DNA of 58,666 bases from Candidatus Angelobacter sp. Gp1-AA117 (GCA_003223515.1 QHVI01000023.1:1-58666), one strand, 5' to 3'. Counted from the stretch's first letter, positions 1 to 6,724 are shown. Notes: generated by a model not told the origin, from the letters alone. Made by a program: numbers and translations.

Positions 1-175
1 CATTCAAAATGACTTAAAAAACGAAGACAGCAGGCTTTTTCTCGCATGGATTGCCAAGAAGTCTCCTTGCGGCTCGGAAAAGGAGCCCAGGCAGAATCTC
101 AACTTCCCTCGTTCTCATTCCCCATGCAATTTAAACCCTCCGCATTGGCTAGAAAATGCGAAACTGTATTTTTTA

Positions 176-221
176 TTTCCGACAGACTCCTAGGCAGGTT
201 CGACTCCTGCACCCTCTACCA
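176..221 (+). pseudogene. tRNA 3' remnant
   Basis: This is a clean T arm (GCAGG, TTCGACT loop, CCTGC), then ACCCTCT, a discriminator A and CCA. No matching 5' acceptor strand (AGAGGGT) or D arm is found upstream, so only the 3' half of a tRNA remains. The anticodon is lost. It may be decay at the left edge of the array or an attachment-site scar. Nothing is recognised in bases 1-175. Confidence 0.6.
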
Positions 222-231
222 ATAATGTTTC

Positions 232-307
232 GCGCCGGTAGTTCAACGGATCAGAACAGTTGGCCTACACCCAACAGATGCGGGTTCAATTCCCGAACGG
301 CGCACCA
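232..307 (+). tRNA. tRNA-Val(UAC), C33
   Basis: The acceptor GCGCCG pairs with CGGCGC, the D stem is GTTC/GAAC, and the anticodon stem GTTGG/CCAAC holds the loop CCTACAC. The anticodon TAC is at 266-268 and CCA is encoded. Base 33 (265) is C rather than U. The inner acceptor pair and one T-stem pair are mismatched. Confidence 0.85.
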
Positions 308-308
308 G

Positions 309-382
309 GCAGGATTAGCTCGAAGGTCGAGCCCGCGATCGATAATCGCGAGGTGTTGGTTCGATTCCAACATCCTGCACCA
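309..382 (+). tRNA. tRNA-Ile(GAU), C33
   Basis: The acceptor GCAGGAT/ATCCTGC, D stem GCTC/GAGC, anticodon stem CGCGA/TCGCG and T stem GTTGG/CCAAC are all perfect. The loop TCGATAA gives anticodon GAT at 341-343 with C at position 33 (340). CCA is encoded. An AAGTTTT spacer follows. Confidence 0.9.
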
Positions 383-391
383 AAGTTTTAC

Positions 392-468
392 GGGTGACTG
401 GCAGAGATGGCTGATGCACTCGCCTCTTAAGCGAGACCAGGCTGGTTCGATTCCAGCGTCACCCACCA
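392..468 (+). tRNA. tRNA-Lys(CUU)
   Basis: The acceptor is GGGTGAC/GTCACCC, the anticodon stem CTCGC/GCGAG, the loop CTCTTAA (anticodon CTT, normal U33), and the T stem GCTGG/CCAGC. CCA is encoded. An AAGTTTT spacer leads straight into the next tRNA. Confidence 0.92.
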
Positions 469-475
469 AAGTTTT

Positions 476-551
476 GCGGGATTGGCAGATGCGGCTATGC
501 ACTCGCCTTTTAAGCGAGACGAAGCAGGTTCGATTCCTGCATCCCGCACCA
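476..551 (+). tRNA. tRNA-Lys(UUU)
   Basis: The acceptor is GCGGGAT/ATCCCGC, the anticodon stem CTCGC/GCGAG, the loop CTTTTAA (anticodon TTT), and the T stem GCAGG/CCTGC. CCA is encoded. The anticodon arm matches that of the preceding tRNA-Lys apart from the wobble base, which suggests an old duplication. Confidence 0.93.
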
Positions 552-566
552 TGTTTGTGGCACGAG

Positions 567-642
567 GGGCGCTTCATCCAACTGGATCAGGACAGAGCCT
601 TCTAAGCTCTGAATGTCGGTTCAAGTCCGGCAGCGCCTTCCA
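567..642 (+). tRNA. tRNA-Arg(UCU)
   Basis: The acceptor GGGCGCT/AGCGCCT has one G-U pair. The anticodon stem is AGAGC/GCTCT with loop CTTCTAA, giving anticodon TCT. CCA is encoded. The D stem is short. This is the first of four consecutive Arg tRNAs. Confidence 0.88.
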
Positions 643-648
643 ACAGAT

Positions 649-725
649 GGGGATGTGGTCCAACGGATTGAGGGCGCAAGGCTACGAACCTTGAGATCAG
701 AGTTCAATTCTCTGCATCCCTTCCA
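649..725 (+). tRNA. tRNA-Arg(ACG)
   Basis: The acceptor is GGGGATG/CATCCCT, the D stem GTCC/GGGC, the anticodon stem CAAGG/CCTTG with loop CTACGAA (anticodon ACG), and the T stem CAGAG/CTCTG. CCA is encoded. Confidence 0.92.
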
Positions 726-731
726 ATTTGT

Positions 732-807
732 GCTCGCGTGGTCTAACGCATGATGACGCTTCGGTCCTAACGAAGAGATCCGGGTTGGATTCCCGGCGCG
801 AGTTCCA
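732..807 (+). tRNA. tRNA-Arg(CCU)
   Basis: The acceptor is GCTCGCG/CGCGAGT, and the anticodon stem CTTCG/CGAAG holds loop GTCCTAA (anticodon CCT, U33). CCA is encoded. The next tRNA begins two bases later. Confidence 0.9.
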
Positions 808-808
808 T

Positions 809-884
809 GGGCGGGTGGTGTAACGGATGAACACGGCGCCGTCCGAAGGCGCAGATTCGAGTTCGACTCTCGGCCTGCCTGCCA
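809..884 (+). tRNA. tRNA-Arg(CCG)
   Basis: The acceptor GGGCGGG/CCTGCCT has two G-U pairs. The anticodon stem is GCGCC/GGCGC with loop GTCCGAA (anticodon CCG). CCA is encoded. It is the last of the four Arg tRNAs and precedes a 235-bp gap. Confidence 0.9.
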
Positions 885-1052
885 CTTTTTGCTGTTGACG
901 GGGTTATAGAAGGATGGCAGAGTAGTAATTGAGTTCAGCAATGATACGCAAGTCCCATACCGATTGCTTCCCGACGCCAGCCACACAAACGTGGCAGGGT
1001 GCGGGGAAAGGTACGTTCATGTAGCGGGGGCAATCATTTGCGAGTGGTTTTG

Positions 1053-1087
1053 AAGGCCTCCGATGCAAAATCGGGGGCCTTTTAATT
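1053..1087 (+). terminator. intrinsic terminator-like hairpin inside the tRNA array
   Basis: A 12-base arm at 1053-1064 pairs with 1070-1081 (one G-U) around a GCAAA loop and is followed by a T-rich stretch. It lies in the 885-1119 gap between the Arg block and tRNA-Glu. It may end one transcript before a second tRNA transcript begins. I recognise no gene in the rest of the gap. Confidence 0.6.
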
Positions 1088-1119
1088 TGGTGGGGCATTT
1101 CAGGATGCGTCGACAAGGA

Positions 1120-1194
1120 GGCAGCGTCGTCTAACGGCCAGGATGCGGTCCTTTCAAGGCTGAGATGGGAGTTCGATTCTCCCCGCTGCTACCA
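1120..1194 (+). tRNA. tRNA-Glu(UUC)
   Basis: The acceptor is GGCAGCG/CGCTGCT, and the anticodon stem CGGTC/GGCTG has two G-U pairs. The loop is CTTTCAA (anticodon TTC). CCA is encoded. Confidence 0.9.
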
Positions 1195-1227
1195 GGAGTT
1201 TGTGTGCTTGACGGGAGTGAGGTGCGA

Positions 1228-1301
1228 TGCCGGGTCGTTCAATGGTAGGACGCGAGTCTTTGAAGCTCATCATGAGCGTTCGATTCGCTCCCCGGCAGCC
1301 A
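1228..1301 (+). tRNA. tRNA-Gln(UUG)
   Basis: The acceptor is TGCCGGG/CCCGGCA, the D stem GTTC/GGAC, the loop CTTTGAA (anticodon TTG), and the T stem GAGCG/CGCTC. CCA is encoded. The outer anticodon-stem pair (27-43) is a C-A mismatch. Confidence 0.88.
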
Positions 1302-1395
1302 GATTTTGATTTGAATTGAAATTCGAGGAGTGGTGAAGGCTACGGTTACTTCTCATTTAAAGAAAACACCGTATCTGACTGTTCCCTCCTCATGT

Positions 1396-1471
1396 TGCGA
1401 GGTCATTCAACTGGATAGGATCACCGCCTCTGACCCGGTCGATGCAGGTTCGAATCCTGCCCTCGCAGCCA
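1396..1471 (+). tRNA. tRNA-Gln(CUG)
   Basis: The acceptor is TGCGAGG/CCTCGCA, the D stem ATTC/GGAT, and the loop CTCTGAC gives anticodon CTG. The T stem is GCAGG/CCTGC and CCA is encoded. The 31-39 pair of the anticodon stem is a C-C mismatch. The 94 bp upstream (1302-1395) hold nothing I recognise. Confidence 0.86.
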
Positions 1472-1482
1472 AAATTGAACGC

Positions 1483-1556
1483 GGTCGCAGAGTCTAGCGG
1501 CAGGATGCCTGACTGTCTATCAGGAGGGACGGGTTCAACTCCCGTTGCGACCGCCA
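1483..1556 (+). tRNA. tRNA-Asp(GUC)
   Basis: The acceptor is GGTCGCA/TGCGACC, the anticodon stem CCTGA/TCAGG with loop CTGTCTA (anticodon GTC), and the T stem ACGGG/CCCGT. CCA is encoded. The next tRNA follows with no spacer. Confidence 0.92.
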
Positions 1557-1633
1557 CAGGGTGAGGACCCGATGGGAAGGGCGCTGGTCCCCAAAACCAG
1601 TCTTAGCAGGTTCGAATCCTGTCACCCCTGCCA
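1557..1633 (+). tRNA. tRNA-Trp(CCA), C33, damaged acceptor
   Basis: The anticodon stem CTGGT/ACCAG holds the loop CCCCAAA, with anticodon CCA at 1591-1593 and C at position 33 (1590). The T stem is GCAGG/CCTGT. The 3' strand CACCCCT matches tRNA-Trp, but the first two 5' bases (C, A) cannot pair, leaving five acceptor pairs. It abuts tRNA-Asp, so its true 5' end may have been lost. Confidence 0.75.
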
Positions 1634-1645
1634 AGGTTTTAGAGA

Positions 1646-1720
1646 GCGAGCATGGTATAGCGGCTGGTGCCTCGGGCCTCCAACCCGATGACGCGAGTTC
1701 AACTCTCGCTGCTCGCTCCA
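1646..1720 (+). tRNA. tRNA-Gly(UCC), C33
   Basis: The acceptor is GCGAGCA/TGCTCGC, the anticodon stem TCGGG/CCCGA and the T stem GCGAG/CTCGC. The loop CCTCCAA gives anticodon TCC at 1679-1681 with C33 at 1678. CCA is encoded. Confidence 0.88.
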
Positions 1721-1721
1721 G

Positions 1722-1795
1722 GCGGAGTTCGTATAGGAGCAGTACCCCGGATCGCCAGTCCGGAAGCACGGGTGCAATTCCCGTACTCCGCTCCA
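1722..1795 (+). tRNA. tRNA-Gly(GCC), C33
   Basis: The acceptor is GCGGAGT/ACTCCGC, and the anticodon stem CCGGA/TCCGG holds loop TCGCCAG, with anticodon GCC at 1754-1756 and C33 at 1753. The T loop reads TGCAATT, so position 55 is G instead of U. CCA is encoded. Confidence 0.88.
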
Positions 1796-1803
1796 AAGTT
1801 TGA

Positions 1804-1879
1804 GGTGGCGTAGCCAAGACAGCAAGGCGTCTGCCTGCAAAGCAGATCATCGGGAGTGCAATTCTCCCCGCCACCTCCA
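1804..1879 (+). tRNA. tRNA-Cys(GCA)
   Basis: The acceptor is GGTGGCG/CGCCACC, and the anticodon stem TCTGC/GCAGA holds loop CTGCAAA (anticodon GCA). The T loop is TGCAATT (G55), as in the preceding tRNA-Gly. CCA is encoded. Confidence 0.9.
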
Positions 1880-1888
1880 GAGTTTTGT

Positions 1889-1960
1889 GCTGGTGTAGCT
1901 CAGTGGGAAGAGCGCGGGCCTCGTAAGTCCGTGATCGGCGTTCGAATCGCCGCGCCAACT
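1889..1960 (+). tRNA. tRNA-Thr(CGU), no complete CCA
   Basis: The acceptor GCTGGTG/CGCCAAC has one C-A mismatch. The D stem is GCTC/GAGC and the loop CTCGTAA gives anticodon CGT. After the discriminator T come only CC before the next tRNA starts, so the genomic CCA is incomplete. Most others in the array have it. Confidence 0.82.
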
Positions 1961-1962
1961 CC

Positions 1963-2037
1963 GCTGGCATAGCTCAACGGGAAGAGCAGGCGCATGGTAA
2001 GCGCCCGACCGCAGTTCGAGGCTGCGTGCCAGCTCCA
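1963..2037 (+). tRNA. tRNA-Thr(GGU)
   Basis: The acceptor is GCTGGCA/TGCCAGC, the anticodon stem GGCGC/GCGCC with loop ATGGTAA (anticodon GGT), and the T stem CGCAG/CTGCG. CCA is encoded. Confidence 0.92.
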
Positions 2038-2044
2038 AAGTTTT

Positions 2045-2118
2045 GCTGGTCTAGCACAGTGGCAGTGCAGAGAGCTTGTACCTCTCCGACGAGTGTTCGA
2101 TTCACTCGACCAGCTCCA
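2045..2118 (+). tRNA. tRNA-Thr(UGU)
   Basis: The acceptor is GCTGGTC/GACCAGC, the D stem GCAC/GTGC, the anticodon stem GAGAG/CTCTC with loop CTTGTAC (anticodon TGT), and the T stem GAGTG/CACTC. CCA is encoded. All stems are perfect. Confidence 0.94.
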
Positions 2119-2127
2119 GATTTCGAT

Positions 2128-2203
2128 GGCGGGATTGGCCGAATGGCTTAGGCACTGGATTGTGGCTCCAGCTACGAGAGTTCGATTCTCTCATCTCGCC
2201 CCA
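2128..2203 (+). tRNA. tRNA-His(GUG)
   Basis: The acceptor is GCGGGAT/ATCTCGC, with G at -1 (2128) opposite discriminator C73, the identity pair used by histidyl-tRNA synthetase. The anticodon stem is CTGGA/TCCAG with loop TTGTGGC (anticodon GTG). CCA is encoded. Confidence 0.93.
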
Positions 2204-2206
2204 ATT

Positions 2207-2280
2207 GGGCGGTTCGTATAAGGGGATTACACACGGCCTGCACCCGTGAGATGCGAGTTCGAGTCTCGCACCGTCCACCA
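2207..2280 (+). tRNA. tRNA-Ala(UGC), C33
   Basis: The acceptor is GGGCGGT/ACCGTCC, and the anticodon stem CACGG/CCGTG holds loop CCTGCAC, with anticodon TGC at 2239-2241 and C33 at 2238. The T stem is GCGAG/CTCGC and CCA is encoded. The acceptor lacks the G3-U70 pair normally needed by alanyl-tRNA synthetase; its G-U is the same 3-70 position only if numbering from 2207 holds (G2209 with T2274), so this should be checked by folding. Confidence 0.86.
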
Positions 2281-2285
2281 GATTT

Positions 2286-2359
2286 GGCTCGTGAACTCGA
2301 CGGTAGAGTGCTGGTCTGAAAAGCCGGTGGACACGGTTCAATTCCGTGACGAGCCACCA
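2286..2359 (+). tRNA. tRNA-Phe(GAA)
   Basis: The acceptor is GGCTCGT/ACGAGCC, the D stem ACTC/GAGT, the loop CTGAAAA (anticodon GAA) on a stem with two G-U pairs, and the T stem CACGG/CCGTG. CCA is encoded. Confidence 0.92.
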
Positions 2360-2364
2360 AGATT

Positions 2365-2443
2365 CGGGGAGTGGCCTAGCTTGGTTGAAGGCGCGTGCCT
2401 CGGGCGCACGAGATCGGGAGTTCGAATCTCCCCTCCCCGACCA
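2365..2443 (+). tRNA. tRNA-Pro(CGG)
   Basis: The acceptor is CGGGGAG/CTCCCCG, the anticodon stem CGTGC/GCACG with loop CTCGGGC (anticodon CGG), and the T stem GGGAG/CTCCC. CCA is encoded. It is the last tRNA before the RtcB gene, 41 bp upstream of its start codon. Confidence 0.93.
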
Positions 2444-2484
2444 GAATTGGTCACAAGGTTAGTTACCGCAACAAGGATGAGACG

Positions 2485-3714
2485 ATGACAGATACAACTT
2501 ACAACGTAATCAAGCCCGAAAACGGCGTACCGATCAAGGCCTGGACGAAGGGAGTCCCGCTGGAAGATGCTGCACGTCAGCAGCTCTTGAACGTTGCGCA
2601 GCTGCCCTTCATCTACAAGTGGGTAGCGGCCATGCCCGACATCCATTGGGGTATAGGTGCGACGGTGGGCAGCGTGATTCCCACACGGGGCGCGATCATT
2701 CCCGCAGCGGTCGGCGTGGACATCGGCTGCGGCATGATGGCGGTGCAGACTTCTCTTCATGCGAATCAACTACCGGACAATCTGCACGGCATCCGCGCCG
2801 CCATTGAAAAGGCAGTGCCGCACGGCCGTACCGACAACGGCGGTAAAAACGATCGTGGCGCGTGGTCGGACGCCCCGGCGCATCATTTGGACGTGTGGGC
2901 GACGATCGAGCCGGCATACAAAACGATCATCGACAAGTATCCCAAGCTGAACCATGTGCAGCGCATTAATCACCTGGGAACGCTGGGCACCGGCAACCAC
3001 TTCATCGAGGTCTGTCTCGATGAGAACGAGAACGTTTGGTTCCTGCTGCACTCGGGATCGCGTGGAGTGGGCAATCGCTTCGGGACGTTTTTCATCGAGC
3101 TGGCGAAGAACGACATGCGCCAATGGATGATCAACCTGCCGGACAAGGATCTCGCGTACCTGCCGCAGGGCACAGAGCACTTCGAGGACTACGTCCGCGC
3201 GGTGCACTGGGCGCAGGACTACGCGCTGGCCAACCGCGATCTGATGATGCGCAACATGATCGCGGCCGTGCAGGGATCGGGAGAAGTCCCGGCGTTCGAA
3301 GCCAATGTGGAAGTTGTGAGCTGCCATCACAATTACGTGACTTGGGAGCACCACTATGGCGAGAACGTGCTCATCACGCGCAAGGGCGCAGTTCGTGCGC
3401 GTGAGGGGGACATGGGAATCATTCCCGGCAGCATGGGCGCGCGTTCGTACATCGTGCGCGGCAAGGGCAACCCGGAAAGCTTCATGAGCTGCAGTCATGG
3501 AGCCGGACGAGCCATGTCGCGTGCCGAGGCGAAGCGCCGCTTCACGCTGGACGACCACGCGAAGGCAACAGCCGGTGTCGAGTGTCGTAAGGACGCGGAT
3601 GTCATCGACGAAACGCCGATGGCATACAAGTCCATTGATGCCGTGATGGAAGCGCAGCGCGATCTGGTGGACGTGGTACACACGTTGCGCCAGGTGGTCT
3701 GCGTGAAGGGATAA
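2485..3714 (+). CDS. rtcB: RtcB-family RNA 3'-phosphate/5'-OH ligase
   Basis: This is a 409-aa protein with the full RtcB active site. It has D79 and C82 in GVDIGCG, H172 in GTGNHF, H189 in LLHSGSRG, H281/H282 in SCHHNYV, and H338 in SHGAGR, the histidine that becomes guanylylated. RtcB enzymes use GTP and Mn2+ to join a 2',3'-cyclic or 3'-phosphate RNA end to a 5'-OH end, which is how broken or spliced tRNAs are resealed. I place the start at ATG 2485 behind an AAGGATGAG ribosome-binding site; an upstream in-frame extension would run back into tRNA-Pro(CGG). The gene sits inside the tRNA array with tRNA-Pro on both sides. I see no archease or RtcA gene and no sigma-54 regulator RtcR nearby. 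The family call is secure; a role in repairing these particular tRNAs is inferred from position only. Confidence 0.95.
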   Translation: MTDTTYNVIKPENGVPIKAWTKGVPLEDAARQQLLNVAQLPFIYKWVAAMPDIHWGIGATVGSVIPTRGAIIPAAVGVDIGCGMMAVQTSLHANQLPDNLHGIRAAIEKAVPHGRTDNGGKNDRGAWSDAPAHHLDVWATIEPAYKTIIDKYPKLNHVQRINHLGTLGTGNHFIEVCLDENENVWFLLHSGSRGVGNRFGTFFIELAKNDMRQWMINLPDKDLAYLPQGTEHFEDYVRAVHWAQDYALANRDLMMRNMIAAVQGSGEVPAFEANVEVVSCHHNYVTWEHHYGENVLITRKGAVRAREGDMGIIPGSMGARSYIVRGKGNPESFMSCSHGAGRAMSRAEAKRRFTLDDHAKATAGVECRKDADVIDETPMAYKSIDAVMEAQRDLVDVVHTLRQVVCVKG

Positions 3715-3717
3715 ACA

Positions 3718-3744
3718 GGAGAGGGCTGAAAAAAGGCCCTCTCC
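3718..3744 (+). terminator. hairpin after rtcB
   Basis: Nine bases at 3718-3726 pair with 3736-3744 around an A-rich loop, four bases after the rtcB stop. No T run follows. It could be a weak terminator or an RNA-processing hairpin separating the mRNA from the downstream tRNA-Pro. Confidence 0.5.
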
Positions 3745-3750
3745 AACAAT

Positions 3751-3825
3751 CCGGGTGTAGGGTAGCGGCCACCCACATGCCTTGGGAGCATGTCCACGCA
3801 GGTTCAACTCCTGCCACCCGGACCA
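3751..3825 (+). tRNA. tRNA-Pro(UGG)
   Basis: The acceptor is CCGGGTG/CACCCGG, the anticodon stem CATGC/GCATG with loop CTTGGGA (anticodon TGG), and the T stem GCAGG/CCTGC. CCA is encoded. It starts about 35 bp after the rtcB stop, so the ligase gene is embedded in the array. Downstream, 3935-3950 forms a small GC hairpin with a TTCA loop. Confidence 0.9.
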
Positions 3826-4012
3826 TTCTTTTGTCCGATAAATTTTTGGCGCGGTAAGAGCGTAGGACAATCTAATCGGATCGTAACTGTCCGCTCGATC
3901 AATAATGCTATCCCGTAACGCGATTGGCTACGCACCGAGCTTCAGCTCGGGATGAGAGCCTCCGCTGACATGGCCCGGACAACCCAATATGGTATGTCCG
4001 ATAATATTTGTA

Positions 4013-4882
4013 ATGGATCTGATTCGGTTGGACCAAAGCACATTTCGCGCGGATTTAGATGAGATAGATCGCTGGCTCGAGCAAAAGGGCTTTCATCAGA
4101 GAGACCGTTTGCGTGTCTACCGGGCGAACATCGCGGAAATGGCTCAGCGTGAGCAAGCGAGCCATCCAGGGAAGGTGTTCGCTCAGGTACAGAGCGAGGG
4201 CAGACTCTCAGAAATTCTTACTTCCTATGCGGAGGGCATTGATCTCGTGGATGCTCTTACGTCCCTACGAAAGAAGCAGGTCACGATTCCCGACGGCCTG
4301 CTTAAGAGAGTATTGGACGGCCCGTCGGATGCTTCGCTCGAAGATCAGAAGTCAAATCGAGGCCGCAATGCTATGTTTGAGTTGTTGATGGGAGCAATGG
4401 CAGCAAAGCAGGATCTGCAACCAATCTTCGGACAGGAAAACCCCGACGTAGAATTTCAATTTCTCGGCCGGCGCGTCCTGATGGAGTGCAAGCGCGTGCT
4501 CTCGGAAAAGAAGATTCTCGACAAAATCTCAGAGGCGGTTCATCAGCTCGAAAAGTGCGTTCATCCCGACAATGGGGACATTGGATTGGTAGCGATCTCT
4601 ATCTCGCGGCTTGCCCATCAAGGCAACGGGTACTGGGATGCACCAACTGTCGAGATTGGGCGTGCGTTCCTATCCCGAGCGTTGCGTCACATGGTGGATG
4701 ACCTGAACAAGCATCTTTCGAAGTTAAGCTTTTCTCACGCCGCGGGCGTGGTGTTCCACGTCTCTAGTCCGCTTCACGTGCAAAGTCTCGGTTATACGGT
4801 GGCAAGTGAAGGTCTCGTGTATCCGATGAATCTTGCAGAATCCGATTGTCTGCGCTCTTTAGCAGAAATCTTGCGCTTGTGA
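4013..4882 (+). CDS. PD-(D/E)XK-like nuclease domain protein
   Basis: This is a 289-aa soluble protein. Its middle carries a candidate PD-(D/E)XK nuclease signature: N-P-D145, then a hydrophobic strand, then M-E158-C-K160. That spacing and order are typical of the restriction-endonuclease fold. The N-terminal 130 residues are helical and charged, and the C-terminal 110 residues look like mixed alpha/beta. I could not assign a named family. The start could be ATG 4013 or the in-frame ATG 3989; neither has a strong ribosome-binding site. It lies downstream of rtcB and tRNA-Pro and is followed on the same strand by a frameshifted gene of unknown function. Position among tRNA genes makes a defence or RNA-targeting role possible, but nothing in the sequence shows whether it acts on DNA or RNA. 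Confidence 0.65.
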   Translation: MDLIRLDQSTFRADLDEIDRWLEQKGFHQRDRLRVYRANIAEMAQREQASHPGKVFAQVQSEGRLSEILTSYAEGIDLVDALTSLRKKQVTIPDGLLKRVLDGPSDASLEDQKSNRGRNAMFELLMGAMAAKQDLQPIFGQENPDVEFQFLGRRVLMECKRVLSEKKILDKISEAVHQLEKCVHPDNGDIGLVAISISRLAHQGNGYWDAPTVEIGRAFLSRALRHMVDDLNKHLSKLSFSHAAGVVFHVSSPLHVQSLGYTVASEGLVYPMNLAESDCLRSLAEILRL

Positions 4883-4983
4883 GGAAGCTGGCGGCGCACC
4901 ATAGTTGCTTATTCTGGTGAGCGGCCGTCAATTCGTCCAATAATAGCGTATCTATCCCGGTCAATGGGTTGGTACCATTTCAC

Positions 4984-5773
4984 ATGGACAAATGTGAGTT
5001 TTCCGAGTTCTCTTACGGATACTGCATCACGGAGGACCTCATTATCGGGGACGGGACACCACTCACAGCAGCACCCGTATTTCCATCCCTTATTGATAAG
5101 GGACAGCCCGGCGTAGGCTATGACCTGAAGTTGAACAAGCCGGGTACACCCCTATTTCTCCAATTCAAACTGGTACACCAAATGGTTCGCGGTAATGCAA
5201 AGGAGGCTAAGAAAGGAACATTTCAAGGAGCCGTTCTACCGAATGCACCTACGATCTTCGAGCATCTCAGATCAGCATGCATCGTTGCTTTCGTTGGAGC
5301 AGGCTGGCAATGATGTGTTCTATTCCGCGCCTGCATTCCACACCGTGACGGCTCTGGATTCTGCATACACAGAACGTAAGGTCTGGAATCGCAGCTTCCG
5401 CATCAGACCAACTCAGATCGGCCCTTTGCCGGATGATAAGCAGCACCATGTCACATTTCAGACCGCAACTGGGGACTGGCGGTTCTACAGTGCAGCGCCA
5501 TCCGGTCGCGGGCATGGGCAGTCGACCGAAGCTATTGCTAGTGATTTGCAGATGAGGATAGCGCAACGCGGCAAGCGCAACCTGCGACAGCAAGTGGAAG
5601 AACTCGATCACGAACTCATAGTCATCGTGAAGCAACGAAATGAAAAGCGTCCGGAGCGCGAACAGATCGATGTTCAGAAACTCGCCCAAGATTCCAATCC
5701 GATCAGGAGAATCGCCTACATAGCGCGTCAATTCTTTGATTGCCAGCTGTTGTTTGTCACTCTGAGAGACTAA
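4984..5773 (+). pseudogene. unknown protein, split by one frameshift
   Basis: Two overlapping frames read as one protein. The first runs from ATG 4984 through a segment ending near AKEAKK. The second continues from about 5217 with EHFKEPFYRMHL and ends at the TAA at 5771-5773. Dropping one base in the A/G-rich stretch at about 5208-5220 joins them into a protein of roughly 262 aa. The C-terminal part has a charged helix (around LRQQVEELDHELIVIV) and ends in a hydrophobic strand. I do not recognise the family. It may be the partner of the nuclease-like gene upstream (101 bp away). It could be a true pseudogene, a programmed shift or a sequencing error. The + strand carries no other gene until the cyclophilin. 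Confidence 0.55.
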
Positions 5774-5791
5774 TGTAATTTTCCTTGCAAT

Positions 5792-6469
5792 ATGGCTCGA
5801 TTCATCCTTTTGTCGGTTTTCATTGCGCTTACAACGCTGCTTGCGGCAGTTCAGCAGGCGGTCGCACCCGAGGAGCGTTCTCGCGCTCTGCATGATCCGC
5901 ACGACTCGCTTTGGTCGCAACCTGCGCCGAGCATATACCGCGTGCGCATTGAAACCACAAAGGGCATCATCCTGCTCGACGTTACTCGGGCGCTCGCGCC
6001 ACGCGGCGCCGATCGCTTCTACCATCTCGTCCAAGTAGGCTTCTACGATAATTCGCGGTTCTTCCGCGTGATTTCCGGCCGATTCGCGCAATTCGGCATA
6101 CCGGGCGATCCCGCAATTGCGAAGATTTGGCAGAATGAACGGTTTTCCGACGATTCCGTGAGGGATAGCAACGTGCGAGGGACGTTCGCGTTTGCTATGA
6201 CCGGCCCAAACGCTCGTACGACGCAGAGTTACATCAACACGGGCGATCAATCGCGCCTCGACGCGATGGGCTTCGCACCATTTGGCAAGGTCGTAGAAGG
6301 CATGAGCGTCATCGACAAGCTGTACGCAGGCTACGGCGAAACTTCGGGCGGCGGCATGCGTGCGGGACATCAAGGAAAGCTGTTCGAGGAAGGCAACGCG
6401 TATCTCGACCGCGACTTTCATCTTCTTGATAGACTCGGCCGCGCTGAAATCATCGAAGAGCGGGAGTAA
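5792..6469 (+). CDS. secreted cyclophilin-type peptidyl-prolyl isomerase
   Basis: This is a 225-aa protein with an N-terminal signal peptide (hydrophobic stretch about residues 4-24, cleavage probably near AVA-PEE). A cyclophilin domain follows from about residue 48 to 205. Recognisable landmarks are the strand IETTKGIILLDV, the FFRVI motif with the catalytic arginine, Q-F-G-I-P-G-D-P, and the later GFAPFGKVVEGM strand. Members catalyse cis/trans isomerisation of prolyl bonds and help fold exported proteins. It starts 19 bp after the frameshifted unknown gene, so the two could be co-transcribed. Nothing links it to tRNA biology, and it may be an ordinary passenger of the island. Confidence 0.88.
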   Translation: MARFILLSVFIALTTLLAAVQQAVAPEERSRALHDPHDSLWSQPAPSIYRVRIETTKGIILLDVTRALAPRGADRFYHLVQVGFYDNSRFFRVISGRFAQFGIPGDPAIAKIWQNERFSDDSVRDSNVRGTFAFAMTGPNARTTQSYINTGDQSRLDAMGFAPFGKVVEGMSVIDKLYAGYGETSGGGMRAGHQGKLFEEGNAYLDRDFHLLDRLGRAEIIEERE

Positions 6470-6643
6470 GCGGCTGCTCTACAACCATGCATGTTAGCGC
6501 GCATAATACGTCTCCGCATGAAACCAAATACAATATCGCTCGATGCGGGAACACACTTTCAGAATCGTCGGCAACTCGGAAGCTAGTTCGGCGCTGCAAC
6601 TCGAGCGTGACAATGCGCAGCTCGGCCACCTCAAATGAAAATC

Positions 6644-6720
6644 TGGTGCCAGCGGAGAGATTCGAACTCTCAAACACCTGTTTCTAAGACAGGCCGCTAT
6701 TCCAATTCGCACGCGCTGGC
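6644..6720 (-). tRNA. tRNA-Leu(UAG) with short variable loop
   Basis: Read on the - strand, the acceptor is GCCAGCG/CGCTGGC, the anticodon stem CCTGT/ACAGG with loop CTTAGAA (anticodon TAG), and the T stem GAGAG/CTCTC. CCA is encoded. The variable region is only five bases (TGTTT), whereas bacterial Leu tRNAs normally carry a long variable arm. The 170 bp between the cyclophilin and this gene hold nothing recognised. Confidence 0.82.
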
Positions 6721-6724
6721 ACTC

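Noticed and set aside
885-1119. A further tRNA in the gap after the Arg block
   Set aside because: I could not build paired acceptor and T stems; only a terminator-like hairpin is supported.
1302-1395. Degenerate tRNA suggested by GAGGAG...CTCCTC ends
   Set aside because: There is no T arm or plausible anticodon arm between them, so it was not called.
232-2443. Possible CRISPR array, given regularly spaced repeated segments
   Set aside because: The repeated parts are T-arm and CCA sequences of tRNAs with different stems; there are no identical repeats of constant length and no cas genes.
251-2769. Antisense frames across the tRNA array with recurring motifs such as REL(N/S) and GIEPA
   Set aside because: They are translations of the antisense of conserved tRNA T arms and acceptor ends. 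The tRNA folds explain the DNA fully.
2770-3870. Long minus-strand frame of 366 codons opposite rtcB
   Set aside because: It is a shadow of the high-GC rtcB coding strand and has no recognisable domain.
6644-6720. Suppressor tRNA reading the stop codon UAG
   Set aside because: The anticodon itself is UAG, which reads the Leu codon CUA. A UAG suppressor would need the anticodon CUA.
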